Positions 34,908 to 46,724 of a stretch of 64,000 nt of DNA are shown one piece after another. The stretch spans positions 33,170,582 to 33,234,581 of the forward strand of contig CM038704.1 of NCBI GenBank assembly GCA_021613375.1. The letters run 5' to 3'. Position numbers and translations under genes: made by a program. The notes under the pieces are model-generated. The model had not been told where the DNA came from. It was given only the letters and a program-made list of their open reading frames with translations, and made no database searches. Position 1 is the stretch's first letter. The number at the start of each line of letters is the position of its first letter. The stretch is from Megaleporinus macrocephalus. Lineage: Eukaryota > Chordata > Actinopteri > Characiformes > Anostomidae.

Positions 34908-34970
34908 AATAAATACCTGCAATTGGATCCTACTGACCTGGCGAAGTTTTCTTGACAGAAGACTTCGCCA
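34908..34970 (+). promoter_or_regulatory. Gypsy LTR end, primer-site-like sequence and leader hairpin
   Basis: AATAAA (34908-34913) is followed by CCTGCAATTGG and, at 34939, TGGCGAAGTT. TGGCGAAGT (34939-34947) and ACTTCGCCA (34962-34970) form a perfect 9-bp stem with a 14-nt loop, directly before the gag ATG at 34973. TGG-starting sequences next to an LTR are typical tRNA primer-binding sites. The same TGCAATT...TGGCGAAGTT pairing is seen on the minus strand near 57915-57940. Confidence 0.5.
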
Positions 34971-34972
34971 TT

Positions 34973-35725
34973 ATGGATCTAGCAGGGATTAAGCAGCGTA
35001 AGAGTTTTCGTATGCAATGTACACTTTATATTAATCATCCCGCTAGTCAATTTCGCAACGAATCCAACAAAATTCATTTTGTCCTTTCTCTGTTGACTGG
35101 TTTACTGATGTATAAAGCCCTGCACAGTCTCGCACCAGAGTCCCTGCAAGATCTTATTTCCTATTATGAACTGCCGCCAATGCCGCTTCATGTTTTAAAC
35201 TCCTGTAAAGCTGCTCTATGACAACATCACTGTAAAAAGCGCTATACAAATAAATTTGATATGTCAGGTTAAAGTTGTTTTTGATAATCTGGTAGCCGAA
35301 AGGGGTGGGTTTTAGACTACTTGAACTAAAACAAGGCTCTCGTTCTGCGGCTGAATATGCGTTAGACTTCCTTATGCTCGCGGTAAGCAGTGGCAGGAGT
35401 GAAACGGCACTTATGACCGTGTTTCAAAAGGGCTTAAGAGCTGAAGTTCAAGCAGAATTGGTATGTCGTGGGAGTAGTATTGAGCTGGGCCAACTTATTC
35501 ACACTGCTATCTCTGTGGACAACATACTACGAGAGAAGATTTAGGATTTCCTAATCCTCAAAACAGCTCCATTGAAGAACCTGAACCTATGCAAATAGGC
35601 AGAACTTGCCTCACTGTTAAAGAAAAGCAGCGTTGTTGCCGTAAGAGACTTTGCCTATACTGTGGCCAGTATGGCCATATATGCTCCAAATGCCCTATCC
35701 GTCCCAGCCATCTGGGGCTGGGGTG
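34973..35725 (+). pseudogene. Gypsy gag, split by an L2 fragment, with CCHC knuckle
   Basis: The N-terminal part (34973-35100) includes NESNKIHFVLSLLTG, the SLLTGRA-type block of gypsy Gag, and is cut there by an L2 3' end. Gag resumes after 35263 and is clear at 35305-35544 (SAAEYALDFLMLAVSSG, ALMTVFQKGLRAEVQ, a retrotransposon-gag helix region). After a frame change, [15 protein letters not shown] (about 35654-35698) is a perfect CX2CX4HX4C zinc knuckle for RNA binding. Stops and frameshifts separate the pieces. Confidence 0.75.
35101..35262 (+). mobile_element. L2 LINE 3'-end fragment nested in gypsy gag
   Basis: It encodes LMYKALHSLAPESLQDLISY, matching the L2 ORF2 C-terminal region at about 6240-6300, then jumps to the terminal 3' tail (AAAAAGCGCTATACAAATAAA). 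Gag coding sequence lies on both sides, so the fragment is younger than the gypsy element. Confidence 0.8.
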
Positions 35726-35789
35726 AGTTTGTCATTTTTTTCGTTTTCTGTTAAACAGATGTGTTTATAATTTTTGTTTTGCTTGGACT

Positions 35790-37210
35790 ATATAGGGTGT
35801 TGTTGTTTCAGAGTTTATAGATTCTGGGGCGGCATGGAACTTGCCTGAGCATCCCCTTATTTTGAGTTATTCCTGGCTGACTCATAATGACACCCTCATC
35901 TCCTGGAGTCAGGGAGAGATTGTTCAATGGAATCAGTTTTGAAAGGACAACTGTTTATCTTTGCCTTGGTTAGCCACCACTGTTGAAAACCCTTGCTTAA
36001 CCAATGCTGTTAACATTTCCCAAGAATGCCATGATTTGGCTAAAGTTTTTAGCAAGGTGAAAGCAACACAGTTATATAGACTTGCTTTAGACTTGCTCCC
36101 TAATACTTCTCCACCTCACAGCCGGGTTTATTCCCTGTTCACAAGCTCTAGAAAGGTACATAGAGAAGGCTCTTGCCCTAGGTTAGATTAGACCTTCCCC
36201 CTCACCAGCTGCTGCTGGATTCTTTTTTATGGAAAGAAAGATGAAGTCCTGCGCCCGTGTATTGACTATCGTGGATTAAATGCTTAAATATCCCTATCCC
36301 CTGCCTACTCTAGAAAAACTCAGAAAAGCAAGGAACTTCACAGCTTCACAGCTTCACAGCTAGTCTAGCTAGTCTGGAGCGGTCCTCCAGGTTTTCGTCA
36401 ATGAGGTGCTTAGAGACATGACTGACCACTGGGTCAGTATATATTGATGACATTCTGATTTTTTTCCCTCTTGGAAGGAACATGTAAAACATGTCAGGTT
36501 TGTGCTCAAGAGTTTCCATGTTGAGAAGACTTCCTTTTTGGGCTATGATATACAGGCAGGCGGAGTAAGCATGGGCCTTATGAGTGCTGTCTTAGACTGG
36601 CCTAGTCTGTCAAGGATCTCCAGAAGTTTCTAGGATTTGCACATTTTTACCGTTTTTTTTTTTAGGGGTTTTAGTTCAGTTACAGCCCCCCCTATCATGA
36701 CCTAAATGGTAACCAACGGTCTTTAAAGAGAAGCCCAGCTGCTGAAAAAGGATTTAACTCTAAAACATAGATTTGCCACAGGACCCATTCTGAAGCAACC
36801 AGATCCCAAATAGCTATTTGTAGTCAAAGTAGATGCACCTAATATTCGTATAGGCTCAATATTGTCACAGCACTCAGGCTCACCTCCTAAGCTTTGCCCT
36901 TGCACTTATTATTCTCGCAAATGAAATAATTCCAAGCGCAACTATGATGTAGGTAATAGAACGCTCTTAGCCATGAAGTCTGCATTCGAAGAATCGAGGC
37001 ACTGGTTGGAGGGTCCCAGGCACGCTTTTGTGGTATTTACTGACCACCTACAATACTTAAGAACAGCTAAGAGACTCAACTCTAGAATAGCTCGATGGTC
37101 ATTGTTTTTTAATAGACTTAATTTCACCATAACTTACCGTCCAGGATCTAAAAACAGTAAAGCTGACACTCTGTCACGTGTATACCCCAGTGCTGTCTCT
37201 ACAGCCGAAG
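35790..37210 (+). pseudogene. Gypsy pol: protease, RT and RNase H, decayed
   Basis: VSEFIDSGAAWNLPEHPL (about 35800-35860) is the retropepsin active site. Pieces of RT follow: DLAKVFSKVKATQL (about 36026), YGKKDEVLRPCIDYRGLN (about 36229-36282), VFVNEVLRDM, and the catalytic YIDDILIF (about 36441-36465). The RT-RNase H connection is degraded. 36973-37190 encodes [33 protein letters not shown] and [15 protein letters not shown], the typical C-terminal RNase H block of gypsy pol. Multiple frame changes make this non-functional. The frame stops where the antisense LINE begins. Confidence 0.8.
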
Positions 37211-37221
37211 AAACTTTCCCC

Positions 37222-39764
37222 CTCCTGTTTTCTAGCTCAGAATCAGAATCTGACTTTATTGGCCAAGTACGCTCACACATACAAGGATACTTAACATGGT
37301 ACAGAGTGTTCTGAGACACTATCAGATAAATAAAAGTGCAGTACAGAGGAAGAAGAGTGAGAGAACACCTGGATAGGATGTATGTATGTAGTAGACTGTA
37401 TTCAGAATGTAGTGTTGTAATGTTTAACTGTTAATGAGTGTGATGGCATGTGGGAAAAAGCTTCTCTGTAGTGTAGAGGTCTTAATCCTCAACTGGCTGA
37501 AACGTCGACCTGAGGGAAGATACTGGAACAGGTGATGTCCAGGGTGTGACAGATCACGGACGATGTTTTTTGCACGGTTCCTGGCTCTGTAGTCTGTAGA
37601 TGCGCTGTAGTCTGTGGGTGTCGTCTTTGGTGGCTGAGCAGCCCAACACTGTGATGGATGCGGTGAGGACAGATTCTATGGTGGCGATGTAGAACTGCAC
37701 CATCAGCTCCTTGGGCAGGTTAAACTTCCTCAGCTGATGCAGGAAGTACAGCCTCTGCTGAGCTCCCTGGATGATTGTGCTGATGTTGCAGTCCCATTTC
37801 AAGTCCTTGGAGATTATTGTGCCCTGGAAGTTGTAGGAGTCCACAGTCGTTACAGTACTGTTGAGGAAGGTGAGTGCTGGAAGGTTTGGAGGGCTTCTCC
37901 TGAAGTCCACTCTTATCTCCACGGTTTTGGCTGTGTTCAGCTCCAGGCTGTGGTGATTGCTCCAGAGGACCACCTGCTCCACAACCCGTCTGTAGGCAGA
38001 CTCGTCACTGTCCTGGATGAGACCATTGACTGTCAAATCATTTGTGAACTTCAGGATTTTGACTGAGGGGTCTGTACACTCATTTGTGTACAGTGAGAAG
38101 AGCAGCGGAGAGAGAACACAGCCTTGTGGAGCTCCTGTGCTGATAGTCCTGGTTCCTGAGGTGATCTTTCCCAGCCTCACCTGCTGCTCTCTGGGAGGAA
38201 GTTTGTGATCCACTGGCAGGTGGAGGCTGGCTCACTGAGGTGGGTCAGTTTGGTGTGTAGATGTCCAGGGATGATTGTGTTAAAGGCGGAGCTGAAATCC
38301 AAGAACAGAACTGCTGGAGGATGTGGTGAAGTCCCAGGGTTCATGACCACAGAGGTCAGTGCGATAGGTCTTTAGTCATTCAGTCCTAAGATGGTTGGCT
38401 TTTTGGGGATAATAATTATTGTGGAGAGCTTGAAGCACGCTGGTACAACACAGTGCTCCAGTGATTTATTAAAGATCTTGGTGAAGACAGGAGCAAGCTG
38501 GTCTGCACAGTTCCTCAGGTAGGAGGATGACACTCCGTCTGGGCCTGGTGCCTTCCTCACTCTTTGTTTTTTGAAGAGTCGGTGGACGTCTGCTTCACAG
38601 ATCTTCAGGGCAGGCTGAAAGAGTGGCTGATAGTCAGGAGAGTGTGAAGTGGAGCTGGGCTTTTTAAACCTACAATAGAAGGTGTTTTGTCTGGTGGGGG
38701 GGTTTGTAGCCTGAGAGGTTGTGTAGACATTTCCAGATGGCTGCAGGCTCGTTTGTGGACATCTGTCTGCTCAACTGGGTGGTGTAGCTGTTCTTTGCAG
38801 CTCTGATCTCTCTGTCCAGTGTGTTCCTAGCCCACTCCTAAATGCGTTCTCCTTGGACTGTTGCAGGTGCTTCAGTTTGCCGTTAAACCAGGGCTTGTCA
38901 TTATTATATCTAATGTGAGTCCTGGTCGGAACACAGATGTCCTCACAGAAGCTGATGTAGGACGTCACTGTATCAGTATATTTATCCAGTCCGCTTGTAG
39001 AGTCCTCAAACACACATCAGTCTGTTAACCCCATACAGTCCTGAAGCTTCTCTTTAGCCTCACTGGTCCACTTCTTCACAGTACTGACCTCAAGCTTGGC
39101 CCACTTGAGCTTCTGTCTGTAGGTTGGGAGAAGATGGACCATAGAGTGGTCAGATAGGCCCAGAGCAGCTCGGGGAACAGAGCTATATGCACCCTTTAAT
39201 ACAGTATAGCAGTGGTCTAGGATATTACAGTCCCTGGTGGGGCAGGTTACATGCTGTCTGTATTTGGGCAGCTCACTGGTGAGTTTCACTCTGTTGAAGT
39301 CCCCAAGAATGATGAAAACAGACTCTGATCTGGTCTGTGACGGCGTACAGTGCCTCGCGCATGCACGTGCTTGGTGGGATATAAACTCCGACGAGCACCA
39401 CGGAGGAAAATTCTCACGGGCAGTAGAATAGTTTACAGTTTATGAACACAGTGACGTCTGTATACCAGCTGTGGTTGATGTAAAAGCAGATACCGTCGCC
39501 TCTAAGCTTCCCCGTTATCTCCGTGACGCAGTCCGCTCTGTGGAGATGAAAGCTGGCGAGCTGGAGCGCGCGGTCTGGGACGGCCTTAGTGAGCCAGATC
39601 TCAGTGAAGCACAGAGCCGCAGAGAGAGAAAAGTCCTTGTTGGTCCGGTTCAAAAGGGAAAGTTTGTCCATTTTGTTACCTAGTGAGCGGAGGTTGGCCA
39701 AGTGGATGCTAGGAAGCGTTGTGCGTAGTCTGCACTGACGGAGTTTGATGAGCACTGCGCTGCG
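37222..39764 (-). mobile_element. Rex1/CR1-like LINE inserted antisense in gypsy
   Basis: The 3' end on the minus strand is marked, on the + strand, by CAGAATCAGAATCTGACTTT (about 37243-37262), that is AATAAAGTCAGATTCTGATTCTG in sense. The element runs upstream through RT and endonuclease to about 39764, where gypsy integrase sequence resumes. No target-site duplication was found by eye. Confidence 0.8.
37554..39755 (-). pseudogene. Rex1/CR1-like ORF2: endonuclease and RT, decayed
   Basis: From 39755 downward: HLANLRSLGNKMDKL and FTEIWL (endonuclease N-terminus; TEIW for TETW), then 39017-39289 (KYRQHVTCPTRD, LGLSDHSMVHL), the pre-RT region (38771-39013), RT at 38372-38560 (APGPDGVSSSYLRNCADQL), [13 protein letters not shown] near 38265-38300 (motif A), STGAPQGCVLSPLLFSLYT (38090-38150, motif B), ILKFTNDLTV (motif C, with FTND replacing FADD) and a thumb/C-terminal part to 37554. 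At least four frame changes are needed. A block between fingers and motif A, including DPLQFAYR-type sequence, is missing. Confidence 0.8.
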
Positions 39765-39870
39765 TTTCCACCATCAAAGAAGCTAAGCCCACGATTTACT
39801 GGCCCTTTTGAAATTATTAGACAAGCTACACCAGTGTCTTACCAGTTGAAGTTATCTGTTCTCATCTTAT
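39765..39870 (+). pseudogene. Gypsy integrase C-terminal fragment
   Basis: The + strand encodes [24 protein letters not shown] immediately after the LINE, in two quotable parts: [14 protein letters not shown] and [10 protein letters not shown]. This is the conserved integrase C-terminal block of Ty3/gypsy elements. The integrase N-terminal zinc finger and DDE core that should precede it are not present on either side of the LINE. Confidence 0.7.
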
Positions 39871-41141
39871 AATATTGTATTGCTTCTACATTTCATGTAT
39901 TATGGCTCAAACTTGTATCTCTCTCCTTCCAGGACCCAGGGTCTGTAGCACAAATAAAGTACATATGTTGATAATTATTTCTCTCAGAAGGACACGCCAT
40001 TTGTGAAACTGGAACTGGACTGAACTGATGCAAGTGTCTGTCGCTACTCTCTCTCTCTTGCCCTGTCTGCTCTTCTCCCCTCGTTTTATGTACTGACTGG
40101 CGTAACTAGTGCTGCTTCCCCATGTGAGCTTCAGTCTTTTAACCCACTTAGTTATCTGTTAGGTGACACTAAGTATGTGGTTTTATCTTGCTCCGCTAGC
40201 CTCTGAAGTGATTTATCATATTAGAAGTGTTATCTTAGTGTGTAGAGTGTGAATATTTGTAAGCACGTTTGAGTGGGGTTCAGGTGAGGTCTTGCACTGC
40301 GTGTAGATTGGATTGTTTTTATTTCCTTTGAATGAATCTGCCTTGGGGGCTGCCTAGCTAACTTTTTAGACTTTTGTTTTATGACTATTTCTAATGAAGA
40401 TCTCGAGTACAAGTTTCATCCTCAGACTTTGTCTCTCCATATTTTAGACCTCTAATTTCTAATAACAAATCAGCACACCTGGCTCATTTATACTCTCTTA
40501 TTGCACCATTTCCATATGAAGACAGTATCAATGGCCTGACATGGCAACTCCAGCTTTCCTCTGTCTTTCTTCTCAGTGCATCTCCTCATTGGTATTTCAG
40601 AGGTGAATTTACTGCATCATTTCACCAATTTATAACACAGCCCTAGCATGACTAGCCCCTGCCAAGCTACATAAAGAATAGTGAGTTATTGCTGGAGACT
40701 AGCAACCAACAGTGCTGGAACAGCACTATAAGGTCTGCATTATGCGAGTAAGTAAAAGACTTCTGGGTAGGGTACAATACTGAAAATTTAGTATATACAT
40801 GAAAAGCACTCTGACAAAGATTGATTTATTGATCTTTACTATAAGAATGAGCTTGTAAGTCATCGTCAATCATATTAGTAATAGAGATAATTACAGATTG
40901 ATCAGCATTCATAACAAAAAATGAAACAACAAAAATAGCTTTTTAAAATATTAACATTTAAAACTAGAAAAATAGATCCATATCGTTGCCATACAAAAAG
41001 AATTAATCACTACAATGACAACTTTACAGCTGAGGCCCTTTTCAGGTCCTCGGCCAGCTACTTATAGGAGAATTATTGAATGTTAGCACAATGATTGAAG
41101 AGTCACTGAATTTATTATGATCTGAAATTGTCATCAGCTGA
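39871..41141. other. No gene recognised
   Basis: AT-rich. An AATAAA at about 39952 could belong to the end of the gypsy element, but the region shows no similarity by eye to the 5' LTR area. Confidence 0.4.
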
Positions 41142-41154
41142 CAACAAAGGGTAA
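41142..41154. repeat. Target-site duplication, 3' side of L1
   Basis: CAACAAAGGGTAA, identical to 46725-46737. The two copies flank the antisense L1 element exactly. Confidence 0.9.
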
Positions 41155-41390
41155 TTCTTTATTTGTTTATTAAGCAGGATAATATAATATAATCTGCTAT
41201 ACAAATATATAGTGTTTTCCAATTTTCCATACACCAAGGGAAAAAGAAAAAAAAGAAAAAAGAAAAAACAAACCCCACAAATTAATTAAAACAAAAAGAT
41301 ACCACACAAACACCTATACACCACCTCATCTCCCACCCAACCCCAGCCCCCCCCACCCTCCTGGGACTTCCATTCAAATCATAACCTTAT

Positions 41391-44123
41391 TTATTCTGAT
41401 GTTACATTGCCATTATACTTACTACTTTCCAAATATTGTAAAAGGGGATGCCAAATTTTATAGAATTGCCCACATCTATTATTTAGGATAAATCTTGTTT
41501 CCTCCAGGTGTAGAAGTTTTATCATTTCTTTTAACCATGCTTTAGCAGATGGGACCTCTGTACCTTTCCAGGCCCTTAATATAATTTTCTTCACTACAAT
41601 AATGGCATAGGATACTATCTGCTGTTGGTGTTTTCCTCAGATGTCCCTAGAACTATCAATAAGGGATCAGGTTGTAATAACTTGTCTAAAATTAGCGATA
41701 GTGTTTGGAAGATTTCAACCCAAAAATTTGTTAATTTAGTACAGAGTGTAAAGCTGTGTAGAAGTGTAGCTTCTTCAAGCTGACATTTGTCACAGACAGG
41801 AGATACCTCTGGGAAGATCATGTGTAACTTTGATTTTGCATAGTGTAATCTATGCAGAACCTTAAATTGTATTAGACAATGCCTTGTATTTGCTGAGCAT
41901 GTATGAATGCCTTCCAAAGCCTTCTCCCAGAGAGAGTTTTGTATATACAGCCCCATTTCTTGCTCCCACTGTTCTTTCAAGGTATCAGTGGATGGCGTAT
42001 TATAATCCATTAAAAAATTATAAAACCTGTAAATAGTTTGTTTTGTCCTGCCACTCAATTCAAAATGTTGATCAAAAACACTGTGTTTGACTTTTTCAAA
42101 ATTAGGCTGGTGTTTCCTCACATAATCTCTGACCTGTAGGTATCTGAAAAAGTGACCAAGGGGTAAATTGTAACGAGTCCGGAGTTGTTCAAACGAAGCA
42201 AAATTGTCCTCAATGTATAGGTCCCCTATTGAATTGATACCCAAAAACTTCCACTGTGTAAACGTGGCATCCAAAGTGGAAGGGGCAAATGAGGGGTTCC
42301 TGGCGATGGGTAGATATTGAGATATTACATCCTCTTTAAATAGTGATTTTATCTGTCGCCAACTACGTATAGTATTGTAAATCAGTATATTACCTTTATA
42401 AATTGACTTGTCCAGAGTTACTGGGGATAAGACTATGGCACTGATATCATAAGGGAAACAGTTCTGTCTCTCCATCATGATCCATTTAGATTGTATAGAT
42501 GTATGGTGAAGCCATGTGCAGATAATTCGGAGAACACAGGCCCAATAATAAAACATAAAATTAGGGAGAGCCAAGCCACCCTTGCTCTTTGATTTACACA
42601 GGTGCTTCTTATTGATTCGGTGGACTTTGTAATCCCAGATAAATGGAAGGACAATTGAGTCCAGACGCTTAAAAAAAACCTTTGGAAGGAAAATGGGAAT
42701 ATTTTGAAATAAGTAAATTATTTGAGGGAGGAAGACCATTTTTATTGCATTGACTCTGCCTACCAAAGAGATGGGAAGGGATTTCCAAAACTGAATATTA
42801 CTTTTTAACTTGTTCAATAGAGGGAGAAAATTTGCTTTAAATAGGGATGTGTACTGCCTGGTAACAACTACTCCCAGGTATGTGAATCTATTTAAGGTTA
42901 TCTTAAAAGGGAAGCGTTGAATATCTGATAAATCATGCAGTCTGATCGGCATTAATTCACTCTTAGACCAATTTATTCTATACCCTGAGAAGTTCCCAAA
43001 ATTAGAGATTAAATCGAGAATAGCTGGGATTGAAGATTGTGGGTCACTAATGTAAAGAAGGATATCATCTGCAAAAAGTGATATTTTGCTTGTTGTGTCT
43101 CCTGAGCCATACCCTTGGATATTAGGGTTACAGCGGATGGCCTGGGCTAGATGTTCTATGGCCAATGCAAAAAGCAAGGGTGAAAGAGCACACCCTTGTC
43201 TAGTGCCTCTTTGTAATTGCATTTTGGAAGACAGCTTTTTATTTGTGATGACTCTAGCAGAGGGGCTGTAATATAAGATTCTTATCCAAGATTCAAATTT
43301 ATAGCCCAGTTTAAATTTTCTCAAGACTGCAAATAGGTGGGGCCATTCTAGATGATCAAAAGCCTTTTCCGCATCTAAAGAGAGAACAACTAGATCATCC
43401 CTAGGCCCATTTTGACAATAGATGATATTGAAAAGGCGCCGCAAATTATAAAAGGAATATCTATTTGGAATGAATCCCGTCTGATCAGGGTGAACAAGTT
43501 GGCCTATTAGCTGATTAAGCCTAATTGACAACATTTTAGTTAATATTTTTTGATCATTATTCAAAAGCGAGATTGGTCTGTAGCTGCTCACTTCAGTAGC
43601 GTCTTTTCTTTTTTTTGGAAGTACCGTAATTATGGCTTCGTTGACTGTAGGAGGTAAAAAGCCATCTTCATTTGCTTGTAAATACATCCTAAGTAAGTAA
43701 GGAGCAAGGCTGTCACTAAATTCTGAGTAAAACTCACTTGGATAGCTGTCTGGGCCTGAGGCTTTACCTTTATTTAGTGATTTAATAGTTTTTTTGTATC
43801 TCTTGAATGGAGAGATCTGCATTAAGGAAATCCTGATCTTCCTGAGTTAAAGTTGGAAGTTCACAGTCCTCTAAGAATTTAAGCATAGCTGGATCTTCTG
43901 TCCCTGTTTTAGCCGAATACAGAGATTCATAAAACTGTTTAAATCTCTGATTGATATCTGTATGAGAAGTTAGCAGGTCGCCTGATTCTGCTTTTACCAT
44001 ATTTATTGTGCGGTCACTTTCCAGCTTTCTAAGTTGCCTAGCCAAAAGTTTATGGGGTTTTTCACCAAATTCAAAGTACTTTTGTTGAGTGTACAAAAAT
44101 GTTTTAAGCACTCTCTCTGACAT
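41391..44123 (-). pseudogene. L1/Tx1 ORF2: reverse transcriptase and C-terminal domain
   Basis: A 735-codon open segment (41615-43822), preceded by an overlapping N-terminal piece (43782-44123, KYFEFGEKPHKLLARQLRK) and followed after a frameshift by the C-terminus (41391-41594). RT motifs: GKASGPDSYPSEFY, SSYRPISLLNNDQKILTK, HPDQTGFIPNR, LSLDAEKAFDHLEW (motif A, Asp), RGTRQGCALSPLLFALAIE (motif B) and SLFADDILLYISD (motif C, both Asp intact). The C-terminal Cys-His knuckle is CDKCQLEEATLLHSFTLC, at about residues 685-702 of the open segment. RT catalytic residues are all present; only frameshifts near 43800 and 41605 separate the parts. The role is target-primed reverse transcription of the L1 RNA. 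Confidence 0.9.
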
Positions 44124-45060
44124 TAACTGATTTAGCTTTACGATGTTTCCTTCTTGCTGCTTGAAATGATATGATGCAGCCCCTCAAGTACGCCTTCATT
44201 GCTTCCCAGAGAATGGATGGAGAAGTTTCTGGTTTATCATTCATTTCAAAGAAAAAAATTATCTGTGATCGTAGGAATTTACCAAACTCCACATCTTTAA
44301 GCAACTGGGGATCCAGTCTCCAGACCCAATCTGGTTGTTCCAAATCATTCAAATTTAAAGAAAAGGAAACAGGGCTGTGATCTGATATAACAATATTATG
44401 ATATTTGACATTACTAATACTGTGTAAAAGTTTAGAATCCACTATGAAATAATCAATTCGTGTATATACATTATGAACATTAGAATGAAATGAGTAGACT
44501 CTACTCTTTGGATTGAAAACCCTCCATGCATCTACCAAATTAGAATTTTTCATAAATTGATTAAGAAATAGACTTGAGCTTGAGGGCGTGACTCTACAAG
44601 AGGAGGAACGATCAAGATAAGTGTCTAACACAGTGTTAAGATCACCCCCTATAGCTAAATTTGACTGTGACACGTCTGGGATCTGAGCTAGGACATGCTT
44701 ATAAAAAGAGGGAGAATCGGTATTAGGTCCATAAATATTAATTAATGTTATAGGTAACTTGTACAATTCCCCCTTCACAATCAGATATCTTCCCTCCTTG
44801 TCTGCAATTGTAGTTTGATGAACAAATGGAACACCTTTTCTTATGAGTATAGCTGTCCCCCTAGCTTTGGATGCAAATGATGAATGGTAAACCTGTCCAA
44901 CCCATCTGGATCTAAGTTTATTATGAGAATTTCTGTTTAAATGGGTTTCCTGGAGAAATATAACATTGCTGGACAGAGATTTAAGGTGGGCCATTACTTT
45001 TCCCCTCTTCACTGGTTGATGTAAGCCTTTAACATTCCAGGAAGTAAATACAATTTCCAT
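44104..45060 (-). pseudogene. L1/Tx1 ORF2 endonuclease domain
   Basis: The likely start is ATG at 45060 (MEIVFTSWNVKGL), because the APE fold begins there; the frame is open from 45093. Active-site blocks are complete: SWNVKGL (Asn), FLQETHL (Glu), INIYGPNTDS, IGGDLNTVLD (Asp, Asn), YTRIDYFIV and ISDHSPVSFSLNL (Asp-His). The frame ends at 44104 and the protein continues in another frame at 44123, so one indel near 44110 disrupts an otherwise intact ORF2. Confidence 0.9.
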
Positions 45061-45651
45061 CCCCTTCTCCTGCCTTGTTATGGCATCCTGCATTTACTCT
45101 GACTGTGTCCTTTGCATGTAAGCATTGTAAACATCATTTTCCTAAACTGAACATTAAAAGGGAAGTCCCATACCCACCCTACCCACCCTACAGTTGTCTT
45201 GCCTATACTAATATAGAACAGAGTAAGGCGCGACCCCATCACGGAAGTATAACAATAACTCAGAATGGTGCAAATCAAAAAAAAAAAAAAAAAACAATTC
45301 TTAATAACAACAAGGTAACTTCCTGACTAGATCTAACACAAAGTTCTAACACAGCCCCATGCTTAAATGAATGTGCAACGCACCTTCATATTTTTTTTCA
45401 CAACGGTCTTTACACACACACACACACACCAAAAATGCCAAGTTTAGATATGGGAGATACATTAAGCACTGTCATAAAAATATAATCTTACAGGGCATCC
45501 TATTTATGATCAAAATACACCGTGGCTGAGCGTTATACCTAATCACTGAACTGCGATATGAAACCAGACCATTTATGTACACGCAAAGATGCTCGCCACA
45601 TTTAAACAAAAGTCCGGATCACCCTAAATAATCGTTTCTAGCATCACCTTT
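45061..45651. other. L1 inter-ORF spacer
   Basis: Non-coding region between ORF1 and ORF2 of the L1 element, including an A-run (about 45269-45288) and a (CA)n microsatellite (about 45414-45429). Both are strand-neutral simple repeats that often grow inside old insertions. Confidence 0.7.
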
Positions 45652-46598
45652 CTAGCCCTGGGAGAAGCCAGGCAGAACGTCACCAAACTGCTGGTCAACA
45701 AACTTCTTCGCCTCGACTGGATCCATGAAGACAGTCTCTGCGCCGTTAATGGCCACTCTTAGCTTAGCTGGGTACAGCAAGCTGTACCTCACTCCTGGCT
45801 GGTCCCGGAGCCTCCCTCTCACCGCGTTAAACGCCGCTCTGCGCCTCGCCACCTCTGGAGGGAAGTCGGGGAAGATTCGGACTGTCTGCCCACGGTAGGA
45901 GAGATCCTTCAGCTCGGATGACTTGCGAAGAATTCTCGTAACATCTTGGAAGTAATGTAACCGCGCAACCAGTGGGCGAGGAGGCTCTGCAGCGCCCGGC
46001 CGACTGCGTAGCGCTCTATGCGCTCTGTCGATCAAGGGTTTATCGTCCAGGCCAAGCATTTCTTTCAGAAGGTCTGAGATGAAATCGTTCACCCCCTGGC
46101 CCGCTTCCAGCCCTTCTTTTACCAGAGCAATACGGATATTCTGTCGTCTAGAGCGCCCTTCTAGATCAGTACATTTCTCCGTCACCCGTTTCATTTCAGT
46201 CTGTAGCTTTTTCACCTCTACCTGCAGGGAGCTGATGAGTATGTGGCTGAGCTCTCCAACTCTTTTAAAGCAGATTTGTGTTGTTCCGTCACGGACTGAA
46301 GAGCGACGATAGCCGAGCTTGTTTCAGATTTTAGCGCAGAAATTTCCCCTCTAATCGAGGACACAATTTGTTAGATTCGTGCATCAACAGTTTGGCAAAT
46401 CTCTATCTTGGTGGCACGCAGCTCAGAGCGGAGTGAGTTTATTGCTTCGAGAATAGCAGAGTCCGGCTGCTGCTGAGTGCTCTTTGTTGGGGCATCCTCA
46501 TCTGGCGAGTCCGGTGCAGCCGGGCCTGACTCGTTTGTTTTCTTTGTCTTGCTTGTTTGTACTCTTGAACTAGACTTCATCTTGTTCAGAGTGTGCAA
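45652..46598 (-). pseudogene. L1/Tx1 ORF1, RNA-binding protein, frameshifted
   Basis: The N-terminal part (46371-46598; likely ATG at 46580) is Ser/Thr/Pro-rich, then moves into a predicted coiled coil (ILEAINSLRSELRATKIEIC) and meets a TAA. The C-terminal part (45652-46215) is in another frame: a coiled-coil end with LEGRSRRQNIRIALVKEG (start of the RRM), LIDRAHRALRSRPG, the RRM-CTD region (LVARLHYFQDVTRILRKS) and the CTD with VRIFPDFPPEVARRRAAFN and YPAKLRVAING. This is the standard architecture of L1 ORF1p, which forms trimers and chaperones L1 RNA. Confidence 0.88.
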
Positions 46599-46724
46599 GG
46601 GTCAACTCAGGATGTTCCCCGACACGAAGTTACCAGTTGTGTGTTGAATTACCTCTGATTAAAAGTAAAAATTAGCAGGAGCAGTTGGGAAGTGCAGCCT
46701 ACCACGCCATTGCTCAGTAGCGCC

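Larger units (their letters stand above)
34880..39960 (+). mobile_element. Ty3/gypsy retrotransposon, interrupted and decayed
   Basis: Order: LTR end with AATAAA (34908), primer-site-like TGGCGAAGTT (34939), gag (34973 on), CCHC knuckle, protease, RT and RNase H up to about 37210; then, after an inserted antisense LINE (37222-39764), an integrase C-terminal scrap at 39765-39860. An L2 3' fragment (35101-35262) interrupts gag. The integrase zinc finger and catalytic core are absent, and no 3' LTR matching the 5' region was found. The gag-PR-RT-RH-IN order is that of Ty3/gypsy. Confidence 0.85.
41155..46724 (-). mobile_element. L1/Tx1-clade LINE, full-length insertion
   Basis: A 5.57-kb antisense insertion bounded by a perfect 13-bp target-site duplication. 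Sense order: 5' UTR (46724 down to about 46599), ORF1, inter-ORF spacer, ORF2 (endonuclease, RT, Cys-rich C-terminus) and 3' UTR ending in AATAAACAAATAAAGAA. The intact duplication and the long open RT segment point to a fairly recent insertion, although ORF1 and ORF2 both carry frame lesions. Confidence 0.9.
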
